Position numbers and translations under genes: made by a program | Shown: one piece after another, positions 26,315 through 36,040 of the stretch | Numbering within the stretch: the first letter of the stretch is position 1 | Layout of the letters: the number at the start of each line of letters is the position of its first letter | Assembly: GCF_011388195.1 (NCBI RefSeq) | Contig: NZ_CP049990.1 | Span: 1,302,001 to 1,366,000, forward strand | Source: Pusillimonas sp. DMV24BSW_D | Lineage (GTDB): Bacteria; Pseudomonadota; Gammaproteobacteria; Burkholderiales; Burkholderiaceae_B | DNA: 64,000 bases | Direction of reading: 5' to 3' | The notes under the pieces: model-generated | The model's database searches: none | What the model saw: the letters and a program-made list of their open reading frames with translations, nothing else | Told to the model about the DNA's origin: nothing

Positions 26315-29182
26315 TCAGTTTTCTGTTGCGGTGTCCTGAATCCGTTCGTCGAGCAACTTGTGCTGCATGTCGGAAAACGCCGCCCAGTTGGCTTGCCATT
26401 CAGAAGGCTGCGTAACGCGTTTCACCTGAACTGCCGTGACCTTGTATTCAGGGCAGTTTGTAGCCCAGTCGGAAGAGTCGGTTGTAACGACGTTTGCACC
26501 CGATTCCGGGAAGTGGAACGTGGTGTAGATGACGCCAGGCTGAACACGGTCTGTTACGTCGGCACGTAATACAGTTTCCCCTGCACGGCTTTGAATAGCC
26601 ACCCAATCGCCCGTATTGACGCCGCGGTCTTCGGCATCCTGCGGGTGAATTTCCAGCACGTCTTCATTGTGCCAAACCACATTCTCGGTGCGACGTGTTT
26701 GCGCCCCCACGTTGTACTGCGACAGGATACGACCTGTGGTGAGCAACAGCGGGAACTTGCGCGTGCTGCGCTCGTCGCTGGGAACGTATTTGGTAATCAC
26801 GAATTTACCCTTACCGCGCACAAATTCATTCACGTGCATGGTTGGGGTGCCCTCGGGGGCTTCATCGTTGCAAGGCCATTGAATACTGCCCAACTCGTCG
26901 ATTTTCTTGAATGATACGCCTTTGAAGGTGGGTGTCAGGCGGGCGATTTCGTCCATGATCTCGCTGGGGTGTTTGTAGTTCATGGGGTAGCCCAGTGCGT
27001 TGGACAACGCGCAAGTGGCTTCCCAGTCGCCCATACCGGCTTTGGGTTCCATGACTTTACGAACACGGGAGATACGACGCTCGGCATTTGTGAACGTACC
27101 GTCTTTTTCCAGGAATGAAGAGCCGGGCAGGAACACATGGGCGTACTTGGCGGTTTCGTTCAGGAAGATGTCTTGCACAATGACGCACTCCATGGCGCTC
27201 ATGGCGGCAATAACATGTTGTGTGTTGGGGTCAGATTGAACAATGTCTTCACCTTGGCAGTACAAGGCTTTGAACGAGCCGTCGAGCGCGGCATCGAACA
27301 TGTTGGGAATACGCAGACCCGGTTCAGGTTGTAGCGTAACGCCCCAAGCCTGTTCGAACTCATTACGCGTCGTGGTATCGGAAATATGACGATAGCCGGG
27401 CAGCTCGTGCGGGAAGGAGCCCATATCGCAGGATCCTTGCACGTTGTTCTGACCCCGTAACGGGTTTACACCGACACCCTCGCGGCCTACGTTGCCTGTG
27501 GCCATGGCCAGGTTGGCAATCGCCATGACGGTGGTGGAGCCCTGGCTGTGTTCTGTGACACCTAAACCGTAGTAAATGGCACCATTGCCTTGCGTGGCAT
27601 ACAGGCGTGCGGCGCCGCGCAAGTCGGCAGCGGGTACACCGGTGACTGATTCCATGGCTTCGGGTGAGTTTTCCGGCAAAGAAACAAATTCGCGCCATTC
27701 GCGGAATGCTTTTTCTTCGCAGCGCTCGGCAACGAACTGTTCGTCGATCAGGTTCTCTGTGGCAATGACGTGCGCCATCGAGGTCAGTAGGGCGGTGTTG
27801 GTTCCGGGGCGCACAGGCAGGTGGTAATCGGCCTTGATATGCGCCGAGCTCACCAGTTCGATTTGGCGCGGGTCAATTACGATAAGCTTGGCACCTTCGC
27901 GCAAGCGCTGCTTCATACGTGAGGCAAAAACCGGGTGCGCGGCGCTGGGGTTGGCCCCCATCACGATAATGACGTCGCTGTGCATGACCGAATCGAAGGT
28001 TTGTGTCCCGGCCGACTCACCCAGCGTGGTTTTCAGGCCATAGCCGGTGGGAGAGTGGCAAACCCGTGCGCAGGTATCGACATTGTTCGTCCCGAATGCG
28101 GCGCGCACCAGCTTTTGAACCAGGTAGGTTTCTTCGTTCGTGCAGCGCGAAGAGGTGATGCCGCCAACCGCATCACGACCGTATTGCCCCTGAATGCGTT
28201 TGATTTCACCCGCGGCGTAGTTAATGGCTTCGTCCCAGCTGACTTCTTGCCATGGGTCGGTAATTTTCTTGCGAATCATGGGCTTGAGCACGCGATCTTT
28301 GTGCGTGGCGTAACCCCAGGCAAAACGGCCTTTCACGCAAGAATGGCCGCGATTGGCTTTGCCGTCTTTCCAGGGCACCATACGCACGACTTCTTCGCCT
28401 TTCATGTCGGCTTTAAAGCCGCAACCCACACCGCAGTAGGCGCAAGTGGTAACAACCGAGTGTTCAGGCTGGCCCATCATGATGACGGTTTTCTCGGTTA
28501 GCGTGCTGGTGGGGCAGGCTTGAACACAAGCCCCGCATGAAACGCATTCGCTGCCCAGGAAGTCTTCGTTTTGCCCGGCGGCAATACGCGACTCAAAGCC
28601 TTTGCCGTCGATGGTCAGGGCAAACGTACCCTGAATGTCTTCGCATGCGCGCACACAGCGGCTGCATACAATGCATTTCGAGGGATCGTAAGAGAAATAG
28701 GGGTTTGACTCGTCGGTGGCATCATTCAGGTGGTTCTGGCCTTCGTAGCCATAGCGTACGTTGCGCAAACCCACCACGCCGGCCATATCCTGCAACTCGC
28801 AGTCGCCGTTGGCGGGGCAGGTCAGGCAGTCGAGTGGATGGTCGGAAATGTACAGTTCCATGACATTGCGACGCAGGTCGTGCAACTTCGGGGTTTCGGT
28901 ACGGATAACCATCCCTTCTTCCACCGGCGTGGTACACGAAGCCGGATAGCCACGGCGGCCTTCAATTTCCACCAGGCACAGGCGACAGGAGCCAAAGGCT
29001 TCCAGACTGTCGGTGGCGCATAGCTTGGGAATGTTAATGCCCATTTCGGCGGCTGCCCGCATAACGGAAGTACCGACAGGGACTTGATAGTCATTGCCGT
29101 CGATAGTGACATTAACCATTTCGGTGTTGACCCGGGCGGGGGTGCCGAAATCACGTTCTCGTTTGGCGATAGTTTCTAGCAT
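26315..29182 (-). CDS. fdsA: NAD-dependent formate dehydrogenase alpha (catalytic) subunit
   Basis: 955 residues. It oxidises formate to CO2 at a Mo-bis-MGD centre and passes electrons to FdsBG. Domain order: N-terminal [2Fe-2S] domain (about 25-100, 'CATDSLEAFGSCRLCLVEIEG' region), a His/Cys cluster ('DHPLDCLTCPANGDCELQ'), two [4Fe-4S] ferredoxin motifs (CIVCSRCVRAC; CVSCGACVQAC), a further [4Fe-4S] at 'CAYCGVGCGFK', then the molybdopterin domains. The Mo ligand is Cys375 in 'RVCHSPTGYG', not selenocysteine, followed by the catalytic His. The C-terminal dinucleotide-binding domain starts at about 830. Cytoplasmic, oxygen-tolerant type. Confidence 0.97.
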   Translation of the reverse strand: MLETIAKRERDFGTPARVNTEMVNVTIDGNDYQVPVGTSVMRAAAEMGINIPKLCATDSLEAFGSCRLCLVEIEGRRGYPASCTTPVEEGMVIRTETPKLHDLRRNVMELYISDHPLDCLTCPANGDCELQDMAGVVGLRNVRYGYEGQNHLNDATDESNPYFSYDPSKCIVCSRCVRACEDIQGTFALTIDGKGFESRIAAGQNEDFLGSECVSCGACVQACPTSTLTEKTVIMMGQPEHSVVTTCAYCGVGCGFKADMKGEEVVRMVPWKDGKANRGHSCVKGRFAWGYATHKDRVLKPMIRKKITDPWQEVSWDEAINYAAGEIKRIQGQYGRDAVGGITSSRCTNEETYLVQKLVRAAFGTNNVDTCARVCHSPTGYGLKTTLGESAGTQTFDSVMHSDVIIVMGANPSAAHPVFASRMKQRLREGAKLIVIDPRQIELVSSAHIKADYHLPVRPGTNTALLTSMAHVIATENLIDEQFVAERCEEKAFREWREFVSLPENSPEAMESVTGVPAADLRGAARLYATQGNGAIYYGLGVTEHSQGSTTVMAIANLAMATGNVGREGVGVNPLRGQNNVQGSCDMGSFPHELPGYRHISDTTTRNEFEQAWGVTLQPEPGLRIPNMFDAALDGSFKALYCQGEDIVQSDPNTQHVIAAMSAMECVIVQDIFLNETAKYAHVFLPGSSFLEKDGTFTNAERRISRVRKVMEPKAGMGDWEATCALSNALGYPMNYKHPSEIMDEIARLTPTFKGVSFKKIDELGSIQWPCNDEAPEGTPTMHVNEFVRGKGKFVITKYVPSDERSTRKFPLLLTTGRILSQYNVGAQTRRTENVVWHNEDVLEIHPQDAEDRGVNTGDWVAIQSRAGETVLRADVTDRVQPGVIYTTFHFPESGANVVTTDSSDWATNCPEYKVTAVQVKRVTQPSEWQANWAAFSDMQHKLLDERIQDTATEN

Positions 29183-29196
29183 AATGGGCTCCGGAA

Positions 29197-30762
29197 TCAG
29201 GCTTGGCTGGCGGCAGGGGCGGCTTCAAGGCCGAAGTCCTGCGGGAAGTGTTCAAGTGCCGACAGCACAGGGTAAGGGGTCATGCCGCCCAGGGCACATA
29301 ACGACCCGCTTAACATAGTGTCGCATAGGTCGCGCAACAGGTGAACCTGTTGTTCGCGTTGGTGATCCTGACGGATTTTCTGAATGACTTCGGTGCCGCG
29401 AACGGCGCCGATACGACAGGGCGTACATTTGCCACAGGATTCGACCGCACAGAACTCCATGGCATACTCGGCCATGTGTGCCATATCGACGGTGTCGTCG
29501 AAGGCTACGATGCCGCCGTGGCCCACCATGGCATTCACCTTCATGTACGACTCGTAATCCAGCGGGATGTCCCATTGGGATTCCGGCAGATAGGCACCCA
29601 GCGGCCCGCCAACCTGCACGGCACGCAAGGGGCGTCCCGAGGCACTGCCGCCGCCAAAGTCGTACAACAATTCGCGCAAGGTGATGCCGAAGGCCAGCTC
29701 GACCAGGCCGCCTTGTTTCAGGTTGCCCGCCAGTTGGAACGGTAGCGTGCCTTTGGAGCGGCCCATGCCGAAATCACGGTAATAGGCGCCGCCTTTGGCC
29801 AGAATAATGGGCACTGAAGCCAGTGAAATGACGTTGTTGATGACGGTGGGCTTGCCGAACAAGCCTTTCAGAGCAGGCAGGGGAGGCTTGTAGCGCACCT
29901 GGCCCCGCTTGCCTTCCAGGCTGTCAAGCATGGAGGTTTCTTCACCGCAAATATACGCACCGGCGCCAATACGCACTTCCAGGTCGAATGCGTGGCCGCT
30001 GCCTTGAATATCGTTGCCCAGCCAACCTGTTTCGCGTGCGATGGCAATGGCCTTGTTCAGGACGTCGGCTGCCTGGGGATACTCCGACCGCAAGTAGATG
30101 TAGCCATAGGTTGCGCCTACCGCAACACCGGCGATGGTCATCCCTTCGATTAACGTAAAAGGGTCGCCTTCCATGACCATGCGATCGGAAAACGTGCCGG
30201 AATCGCCTTCGTCGGCGTTACAGGCAATGTATTTTTGGTCGGCCTGGGCTTTCAGGACGGTATTCCATTTGATGCCGGTAGGGAAAGCTGCACCGCCCCG
30301 GCCACGCAAACCGGATTCGGTGACTTCTTCAACAATTTTTTCCGGTGCCATCGATAGCGCTTTTTTCAGCCCTTCATAGCCTCCGTGCGCCTGGTAGTCT
30401 TCCAGGCTTAGCGGGTTAATGATGCCAACGCGCGCGAAGGTTAGGCGCTGCTGCTTTTTCAGGTAAGGAATGTCTTCAGTAAGACCATGATAAAGCGAGT
30501 GTTCGGGCTTGCCTTCGTGCCAGCCCGCATCGAACAGACCCGGAACGTCGTCAGCCTCGACCGGACCGTAAGCAACCCGCCCTTCAGGGGTGACAACTTC
30601 TACCAGGGTTTCCAGCCACAGCATGCCACGTGAGCCGTTGCGAATAATGTTAACCATTAACTGACGCTTCTTGGCTTCGGCCTGAATGGCGGTCACGACG
30701 TCGTTTGCGCCTACAGCCAGGGCGGCTGCATCTTGGGGAACGTAAAAAGTAATGTTGGTCAT
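29197..30762 (-). CDS. fdsB: NAD-dependent formate dehydrogenase beta subunit (NuoF-like)
   Basis: 521 residues. It carries FMN and one [4Fe-4S] and reduces NAD+. An N-terminal thioredoxin-like [2Fe-2S]-type domain (about 1-120, apparently without the four cysteines) is fused to a NuoF core: 'GLRGRGGAAFPTGIKW' for FMN, 'CNADEGDSGTFSDR', 'GAGAYICGEETSMLDSLEG' for NADH, and 'ESCGKCTPCRIG' for the cluster. It lies between fdsG (2-bp gap) and fdsA (14-bp gap). Confidence 0.96.
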   Translation of the reverse strand: MTNITFYVPQDAAALAVGANDVVTAIQAEAKKRQLMVNIIRNGSRGMLWLETLVEVVTPEGRVAYGPVEADDVPGLFDAGWHEGKPEHSLYHGLTEDIPYLKKQQRLTFARVGIINPLSLEDYQAHGGYEGLKKALSMAPEKIVEEVTESGLRGRGGAAFPTGIKWNTVLKAQADQKYIACNADEGDSGTFSDRMVMEGDPFTLIEGMTIAGVAVGATYGYIYLRSEYPQAADVLNKAIAIARETGWLGNDIQGSGHAFDLEVRIGAGAYICGEETSMLDSLEGKRGQVRYKPPLPALKGLFGKPTVINNVISLASVPIILAKGGAYYRDFGMGRSKGTLPFQLAGNLKQGGLVELAFGITLRELLYDFGGGSASGRPLRAVQVGGPLGAYLPESQWDIPLDYESYMKVNAMVGHGGIVAFDDTVDMAHMAEYAMEFCAVESCGKCTPCRIGAVRGTEVIQKIRQDHQREQQVHLLRDLCDTMLSGSLCALGGMTPYPVLSALEHFPQDFGLEAAPAASQA

Positions 30763-30764
30763 GA

Positions 30765-31262
30765 TCAGGCCCCCTCACCAAGCAGTTTGTCGAGTTTGGC
30801 AGGAGTCACGCGTGCGTGCGGTTGCCCGTTCACCATCACGGCGGGCGATTGCGCACACAGGCCCAGACAGTAAACAGGCTCAAGGGAAACCTGCCCATTT
30901 TGGCTGGTTTCGTGAAAATCGCACCCCAGTTTCTGGCGGGCGTGATCAATAAGATTGTTCGCGCCCATGGCCTGACAGGACTCCGCACGGCACATTTCCA
31001 GCACGGTAGGTGCCATGGGTTTGGAATGGAAATGCGGGTAAAACGTGATCACCCCGTGAATTTCCGCGCGTGATAGCTGCAGGGCTTCCGACAGCACGGG
31101 AACGGCATCGTCGGGGATATAACCCAGCGCGTGCTGGATGTCGTGCAATACGGGAAGCAGGTTGCCTTTTTGGCCGGCGTAGCGGTTGACCGCATTAAGG
31201 GCGGCCTGTTTCACAGCGTCTGAAGCGGGTTGTGCCGCAGCAGGGGAAGCTGGGGTGGTCAT
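30765..31262 (-). CDS. fdsG: NAD-dependent formate dehydrogenase gamma subunit (NuoE-like)
   Basis: 165 residues. [2Fe-2S] thioredoxin-fold subunit with cysteine pairs in 'MCRAESCQAMGA' and 'VYCLGLCAQSPAVMVNG', as in NuoE and FdsG. It transfers electrons in the FdsABG complex. First gene of the operon fdsG-fdsB-fdsA-fdhD-fdsD. The N-terminus (first 18 residues) is Ala/Ser/Pro-rich and probably disordered. Upstream lies a divergent regulator gene with a dyad between (31316-31348). Confidence 0.95.
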   Translation of the reverse strand: MTTPASPAAAQPASDAVKQAALNAVNRYAGQKGNLLPVLHDIQHALGYIPDDAVPVLSEALQLSRAEIHGVITFYPHFHSKPMAPTVLEMCRAESCQAMGANNLIDHARQKLGCDFHETSQNGQVSLEPVYCLGLCAQSPAVMVNGQPHARVTPAKLDKLLGEGA

Positions 31263-31315
31263 GGGAAATCCTTGTTAAGCCAGATTCGTGGAGTCTGAAG
31301 TACGTCTGAATTGAT

Positions 31316-31348
31316 GACTTATTATGTGTATACGTGCATAATAAAGTC
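31316..31348. promoter_or_regulatory. Imperfect dyad in the fdsG / regulator intergenic region, candidate operator
   Basis: Arms TTATTATG (31319-31326) and CATAATAA (31337-31344) around TGTATACGTG. With one extra A on the right side the symmetry extends to GACTT / AAGTC. It sits roughly midway in the 137-bp divergent intergenic region, so it could serve both fdsG and the regulator at 31400. The bound protein is not known; the adjacent regulator is the first candidate. Confidence 0.55.
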
Positions 31349-31399
31349 TTGAATAACCATAATCTACTGCGGAAACCACTTGGTTTCAATATGAACTAA

Positions 31400-32506
31400 A
31401 TGACATATAAGTTCCAGGCGCGACTACGTTCTGAATGGGTACTGGAAAAGCCGGGCGGCGAGGTGTTCGCGCTGGGCGATATTTTGCGCCTGTTGTCGGC
31501 CATTGATACCTTGGGCCACATTGCCGGTGCGTGCCGTGAAAGCGGTTTGTCGTATCGGCATGGATGGGGCTTGTTGCGCCGGGCCGAGAAAGAGTTCGAC
31601 ACCAGTTTACTGGAAACCAGTCGCCGTCAGGGTACCCGTTTAACACCGTTTGCCCAGCATTTGTTATGGGCCAACCGCCGCGTTGATGCGCGTTTGGCGC
31701 CTACTTTACAAAGTATGTCGTCGGAATTGCAGGAAGAGCTCGACAGTCTGTATCCGGAAAGCCGGCCTCGCTTGCGTTTGCACGCCAGCCATGGTTTTGC
31801 CGTAGAAGGGCTCATTCAGCAGGCGGGGCAGCACGACACGCTGTCTATCGAGTTGCGTTACCGCACGGCTATCGAGGCATTGGCGTCGTTGAATCGTGGT
31901 GAATGCGATTTAGCAGGTTTTCAGGTTCCAACAGGTGAGTTTGAACAGCCTATTCTGGAGCACTATAGTCCATGGCTTGATACGGATCGTCATTGTCTGG
32001 TGTATCTGGCGCAGCGCGATACCGGTATGTTTGTTCACCCCGATAACCCCAAGGGCATTCATACCATTGCCGATCTGGTTAAGCCCGATGTGCGTTTCGT
32101 GAACCGGCAAACCGGATCCAGTACGCGGTTGTTGGTGGGTTTGATGCTGTCCCGGTTAGGTATCGATACGGCGCAAGTGGTGGGTTACGACAGTAGCGAA
32201 TTCACCCATATGGCGATTGCGGCCCATGTCGCCAGCGGTATGGCCGATGTTGGTATTGGTGTGGAAACGGCGGCCTGGCGTTGTGGGTTGGCGTTTATAC
32301 CCCTGGCTAAAGAGCGTTATTTCTTCGCAGTGAATCGCGACAGCCTGGAAACACCGCAAATGCAGCAGTTACTGGCCTTGCTGAAGGGCGAGGCATATCG
32401 CGATTACGTCGCAGGGCTGGCGGGCTATGAATCGCGTAATATGGGGCAAGTATTGGCACTCGAGGAAGCCTTTCCTTTGGGTGCAACGAAAATGAAGGTG
32501 GCGTAG
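31400..32506 (+). CDS. ModE-like HTH plus substrate-binding domain transcriptional regulator
   Basis: 368 residues. The N-terminal winged HTH resembles ModE/LysR ('[36 protein letters not shown]' zone, about 28-75). A C-terminal periplasmic-binding-protein-like domain (about 115-355, PBP_like PF12727 type) has '[18 protein letters not shown]', '[15 protein letters not shown]' and '[16 protein letters not shown]'. Proteins of this architecture are one-component regulators near molybdoenzyme genes and may sense molybdate, tungstate or a cofactor precursor. It is divergent from the fds operon and 26 bp upstream of moaA on the same strand, so it probably controls both. Confidence 0.85.
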   Translation: MTYKFQARLRSEWVLEKPGGEVFALGDILRLLSAIDTLGHIAGACRESGLSYRHGWGLLRRAEKEFDTSLLETSRRQGTRLTPFAQHLLWANRRVDARLAPTLQSMSSELQEELDSLYPESRPRLRLHASHGFAVEGLIQQAGQHDTLSIELRYRTAIEALASLNRGECDLAGFQVPTGEFEQPILEHYSPWLDTDRHCLVYLAQRDTGMFVHPDNPKGIHTIADLVKPDVRFVNRQTGSSTRLLVGLMLSRLGIDTAQVVGYDSSEFTHMAIAAHVASGMADVGIGVETAAWRCGLAFIPLAKERYFFAVNRDSLETPQMQQLLALLKGEAYRDYVAGLAGYESRNMGQVLALEEAFPLGATKMKVA

Positions 32507-32532
32507 ATGCCGCGCAAGTTTGGCAAAAAGCA

Positions 32533-33630
32533 ATGAGCAAAGTTTTTTACATGGCGCCGGAAGGGCGCGCAAGCGATGTGGAGCTGCAAACCGGGCAATG
32601 GCAAAAAGGTCAGCCGTTGCAGGATACGCGCAAGCGTCCGCTACGCGATTTACGCATTTCGGTTACCGACCGCTGCAATTTTCGCTGCACGTATTGCATG
32701 CCGCGTGAAGTATTCGACGCGAATTATCCGTTCATGCCGCATGCGTCGCTGTTGTCGTTTGAGGAAATTACGCGGCTTGCTTCGGTGGCGGTGAGCCAGG
32801 GCGTGCAAAAAATTCGCTTAACCGGCGGCGAACCCCTGTTGCGTAAAGATATTGAAAAACTGGTAGCCATGCTGGCGCAGCTGCGCACGCCGCAGGGTGA
32901 CCCGGTCGAGCTCACATTAACCACCAATGCCACCTTATTGCGTAAAAAAGCGGCCGCCTTAAAAGAGGCGGGTTTGAATCGGGTGACGGTTAGCCTCGAT
33001 GCGCTCGATCCGGCATTATTCGAGCAAATGAGCGATAGCCAAGTGGCCGTTGAGACAGTGCTTGACGGCATACAGGCCGCTGCTGAAGTGGGGCTGGCAC
33101 CGGTTAAGGTCAATATGGTGGTTCGCAAGGGTTTGAACGACAGCCAGATCTTGCCTATGGCGGAATACTTTCGGAATTCCGGCCACGTGCTGCGCTTCAT
33201 CGAGTATATGGACGTGGGATCCACAAATGGCTGGAACCTGGACGAAGTAGTGACCGGCAAAGAAATTTTGGCCCTTATTGGCGCGCAGTATCCACTTGAG
33301 CCGGTAAAGGCGGATTACGTGGGGGAAGTGGCTGAGCGTTGGCGCTATCAAGACGGCAGTGGCGAAATTGGCGTGATCACCAGCGTGTCGCATCCGTTCT
33401 GCGGCGATTGCTCGCGCGCTCGCATGTCACCAGAGGGGCGCCTGTATTTATGTTTGTTTGCCGACCAGGGCTACGACTTGCGCGCCGTTTTGCGCGGTGG
33501 GGCCTCCAACGAAGAGCTGGCCGCGCACTTGGCCGGAATCTGGCAAGGCCGAACCGACCGCTATTCCGAGCAGCGCGGTAAGGAAACGGTTTCGCGTCGC
33601 AAGATTGAAATGAGTTATATCGGCGGATGA
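32533..33630 (+). CDS. moaA: GTP 3',8-cyclase
   Basis: 365 residues. Radical SAM enzyme that with MoaC turns GTP into cyclic pyranopterin monophosphate. Radical SAM cysteines C48, C52 and C55 (CNFRCTYC). The second [4Fe-4S] binding region is near '[23 protein letters not shown]'. The last Gly-Gly (YIGG) is conserved and catalytically needed. It follows the regulator by 26 bp and precedes mobA by 34 bp. The N-terminal 35 residues before '[10 protein letters not shown]' are longer than in E. coli; the start could be slightly downstream. Confidence 0.96.
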   Translation: MSKVFYMAPEGRASDVELQTGQWQKGQPLQDTRKRPLRDLRISVTDRCNFRCTYCMPREVFDANYPFMPHASLLSFEEITRLASVAVSQGVQKIRLTGGEPLLRKDIEKLVAMLAQLRTPQGDPVELTLTTNATLLRKKAAALKEAGLNRVTVSLDALDPALFEQMSDSQVAVETVLDGIQAAAEVGLAPVKVNMVVRKGLNDSQILPMAEYFRNSGHVLRFIEYMDVGSTNGWNLDEVVTGKEILALIGAQYPLEPVKADYVGEVAERWRYQDGSGEIGVITSVSHPFCGDCSRARMSPEGRLYLCLFADQGYDLRAVLRGGASNEELAAHLAGIWQGRTDRYSEQRGKETVSRRKIEMSYIGG

Positions 33631-33664
33631 TTACACGAATAATAAATGATCACGCGGATAATGC

Positions 33665-34270
33665 ATGACTACGCAGCCCATTTCAGCTGATCACGTTACC
33701 GGTCTGGTTTTAGCCGGTGGGCAGGGCAGCCGTATGGGGGCGGATAAGGCTGTGTTGGAACTGAGTGGAGAAACACTGGCTGCCCGTGCGCAGCGTTATC
33801 TTGCAACGCGTACAGGCCAGGTTTGGTTGAGTGCCAACCAAACACAGCAAGGGCATTTGTTTGCACACGTCTTGGCTGACGACCCGGTATACGGTGGTCA
33901 TGCTGGGCCTTTGGCAGGTGTGGCCACGGCGCTGGCGGTACTGACAACACCGTGGCTTTTAACATTGCCGGTCGATATTCCCTGGTTGCCAAACGATTTG
34001 CACGTTCGCCTTGCCGAGGCAGTGTGGTCAACACCGGCAAAAGTGGCATATGCGCGCACGAAAGATCGAGACCACCCCTTATGCATGTTGGTGCATCAAA
34101 GCCTGGCGGCTTCCTTACACCACTATTTGTTGGGTGGCGATCGCAAAGTACTGCTGTGGCTTCATGCGCAACAGGCCGTGCCGGTAACGTTCACCGACGA
34201 CGAAGCGCTGTTTGCCAATTTGAATACGCCAGAAGATTTGGCCTGGGCGCGATGCCGTCTGGGAGAGTAA
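33665..34270 (+). CDS. mobA: Molybdenum cofactor guanylyltransferase
   Basis: 201 residues. MobA attaches GMP to molybdopterin-Mo, making the bis-MGD cofactor used by FdsA. The GTP-binding loop 'LVLAGGQGSRMGADKA' is canonical. 'VLADDPVYGGHAGPLAGVATAL' and 'LLTLPVDIPWLP' (metal-binding Asp) follow in the family order. Third gene of a regulator-moaA-mobA plus-strand run. It converges on moeA with 9 bp between stops. Confidence 0.94.
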   Translation: MTTQPISADHVTGLVLAGGQGSRMGADKAVLELSGETLAARAQRYLATRTGQVWLSANQTQQGHLFAHVLADDPVYGGHAGPLAGVATALAVLTTPWLLTLPVDIPWLPNDLHVRLAEAVWSTPAKVAYARTKDRDHPLCMLVHQSLAASLHHYLLGGDRKVLLWLHAQQAVPVTFTDDEALFANLNTPEDLAWARCRLGE

Positions 34271-34279
34271 CTAGAGTAA

Positions 34280-35485
34280 TTACACCAGCCAATCGGTGAA
34301 TGCGTAGTACCGAACGATATCCTCGTCTTTCACGACGGTATTGGCCGGGATGCGAGCCAGCCCCGAAGCCCATGGCAGCGAGCTGATAATGGCCGAGCCT
34401 TGCAACTCGTAGGGAACCAGCGACAACTCTCCGTTGTTATTCGATTTGGTTTGCACACGCAAAAACTCTTCGCGCGTTTCATTGAACTGGCGGTTCGAAC
34501 GCAAACGACCATACATGATACGCGGACGGGTTTCGGTGCGACCTTGCATGGCGCGGATGAGTGGCGAGACCAGCAAGGCGCAAACCACAAATGCCGATAC
34601 GGGGTTGCCGGGCAGGCACACAATAGGGGTGCCCTGTGCCTGGGCCAGTGCCACCGGCTTACCGGGTTTCATGGCGACTTTCCACAAATCCAGCTTGCCG
34701 CCCAATAATTCAATAGTGGGCTTCACCAAGTCTTTCTCGCCAACCGAAACACCGCCTACGGTCAGGACCAGGTCGCAGTCTTGCAACAGTGTTTTGAATG
34801 CCGACTCAATTGATTCATGCGTGTCAGTAGCATGTAACTGGTGTACCACGGCGGCACCCAGCTGTGAAACCAGGGCGGCCAGCATGGCGCCGTTGGAGTT
34901 GTAAAGCTGTGCCGGACCAAGTGCTTGACCAGGGCTAACCAGTTCGTCGCCGGTGGTAAGAATGCCCACTTTCAGTCGCGCCCATACTTCAACCTGATTA
35001 ATGCCCTGGGAGGCCAGTAAACCGATTTGGGCCGGCCCAAGCACTGTGCCGGGTTGCAGTAATTCCTGATCTTTTTCAACATCTTCGCCTTTTTTGCGCA
35101 CGTGCGCACCGGCAACCGGCGGCGTGTTGATGACGATGGCGTTGTCGGTTTCCGTGGTGTCTTCCTGCATGACAACAGTGTCAGCGCCTTCAGGCATCAA
35201 GCTGCCGGTGAACAGACGAATGGTGTGGCCCGGCTTCAATGGTTCGGGCGTTTCACCCGCAAAGCACCGTTGTTGAATGGGCAAGGCGGCGCCCGCTTTA
35301 TAGTCGACCAGTCGAATGGCGTAACCATCCATGGCACTGTTGTCGGCCGGGGGCAGGTCAACCTGGGCGCTTAAAGCCGTTGCCAGCACGCGACCCTGGG
35401 CCTCTTCCAGTGAGCAGGTTTCCTTGCGCGTAGGGGCAGTGGCCGCCTGGGCCAGGTGTTCCTGAGCGGTATCGAAATCAAGCAT
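34280..35485 (-). CDS. moeA: Molybdopterin molybdenumtransferase
   Basis: 401 residues from the chosen start MLDFDTAQEHLAQ. It inserts molybdate into adenylylated molybdopterin. Domains visible are the N-terminal part with 'PPADNSAMDGYAIR' (active loop), 'IRLFTGSLMPEGADTVVMQED', the MPT-binding MoCF domain 'GILTTGDELVSPGQ' and 'TVGGVSVGEKDLVKP', and 'GKPVALAQAQGTPIVCLPGNPVSAF'. An in-frame start at 35533 would run into moaB, so the ATG at 35485, 2 bases after the moaB stop, is preferred. Last gene of the moaC-D-E-B-moeA operon. Confidence 0.95.
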   Translation of the reverse strand: MLDFDTAQEHLAQAATAPTRKETCSLEEAQGRVLATALSAQVDLPPADNSAMDGYAIRLVDYKAGAALPIQQRCFAGETPEPLKPGHTIRLFTGSLMPEGADTVVMQEDTTETDNAIVINTPPVAGAHVRKKGEDVEKDQELLQPGTVLGPAQIGLLASQGINQVEVWARLKVGILTTGDELVSPGQALGPAQLYNSNGAMLAALVSQLGAAVVHQLHATDTHESIESAFKTLLQDCDLVLTVGGVSVGEKDLVKPTIELLGGKLDLWKVAMKPGKPVALAQAQGTPIVCLPGNPVSAFVVCALLVSPLIRAMQGRTETRPRIMYGRLRSNRQFNETREEFLRVQTKSNNNGELSLVPYELQGSAIISSLPWASGLARIPANTVVKDEDIVRYYAFTDWLV

Positions 35486-35487
35486 GG

Positions 35488-36021
35488 TTAGTCCGTTTTC
35501 AGTGTTTTTAAATAATGCGTGGCGAAATTGCACGGGCGATGCGTGCTGTCGAGCTGTTCTTTAATAATGCGCTCCCATGCCGTGCGGCATGCGTTGGTGG
35601 AGCCGGGCATGCAGAAAACCAGTGTATTGTTGGCGGCGCCTGCGAAGGCATCCGATTGCAATGTTGAACTACCGATTTCAATAAATGAAAGATGGCGGAA
35701 TAATTCGCCAAAACCGGCAATGGTCATGTCGAGTAACGGCGTAATGGCAGCGCCGGTGGATTTCTGATGCGAGAAACCTGTGCCGCCGTTGGTCAGGATA
35801 ATATGGACATCGGGGTCGGCAACCCAGTCGCTGATGACTTTGCGAATGTGATAAACATTGCCGCTGCTGATATCGCGACGCACGCAATGATGGCCCGCTT
35901 CGGCAACCGCCTGGGCTAGGTAGTCGCCCGATGTGTCGTTGGCCGCAGTTCGGGTGTCGGAAATAGTGAGTACCGCGCAATTAAGCGCAACCTTTGGCGT
36001 GTTGGAAGTGGCTTTCGTCAC
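35488..36021 (-). CDS. moaB: Molybdenum cofactor biosynthesis protein B (molybdopterin adenylyltransferase family)
   Basis: 177 residues. MoaB/MogA-type protein that adenylylates molybdopterin or assists MoeA. Conserved blocks: 'AVLTISDTRT', 'DTSGDYLAQAVAEAGH', 'ILTNGGTGFSHQKSTGAAITPLLD' (substrate-binding TNGGTG) and 'VFCMPGSTNACRTAWERII'. I start it at the GTG at 36021, preceded by GAAGGA, where the family begins; an ATG at 36135 would overlap moaE heavily. 19 bp after moaE and 2 bp before moeA. Confidence 0.92.
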   Translation of the reverse strand: MTKATSNTPKVALNCAVLTISDTRTAANDTSGDYLAQAVAEAGHHCVRRDISSGNVYHIRKVISDWVADPDVHIILTNGGTGFSHQKSTGAAITPLLDMTIAGFGELFRHLSFIEIGSSTLQSDAFAGAANNTLVFCMPGSTNACRTAWERIIKEQLDSTHRPCNFATHYLKTLKTD

Positions 36022-36040
36022 GTTCTGGGGTCCTTCTTTT

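Noticed and set aside
28058-28060. Selenocysteine in formate dehydrogenase
   Set aside because: The metal ligand codon is TGC (Cys375), not in-frame TGA, and no SECIS-like hairpin is needed.
27935-28501. 188-residue plus-strand frame inside fdsA
   Set aside because: It is antisense to a highly conserved catalytic subunit, with no ribosome site and no recognisable fold; such shadows are expected from codon bias.
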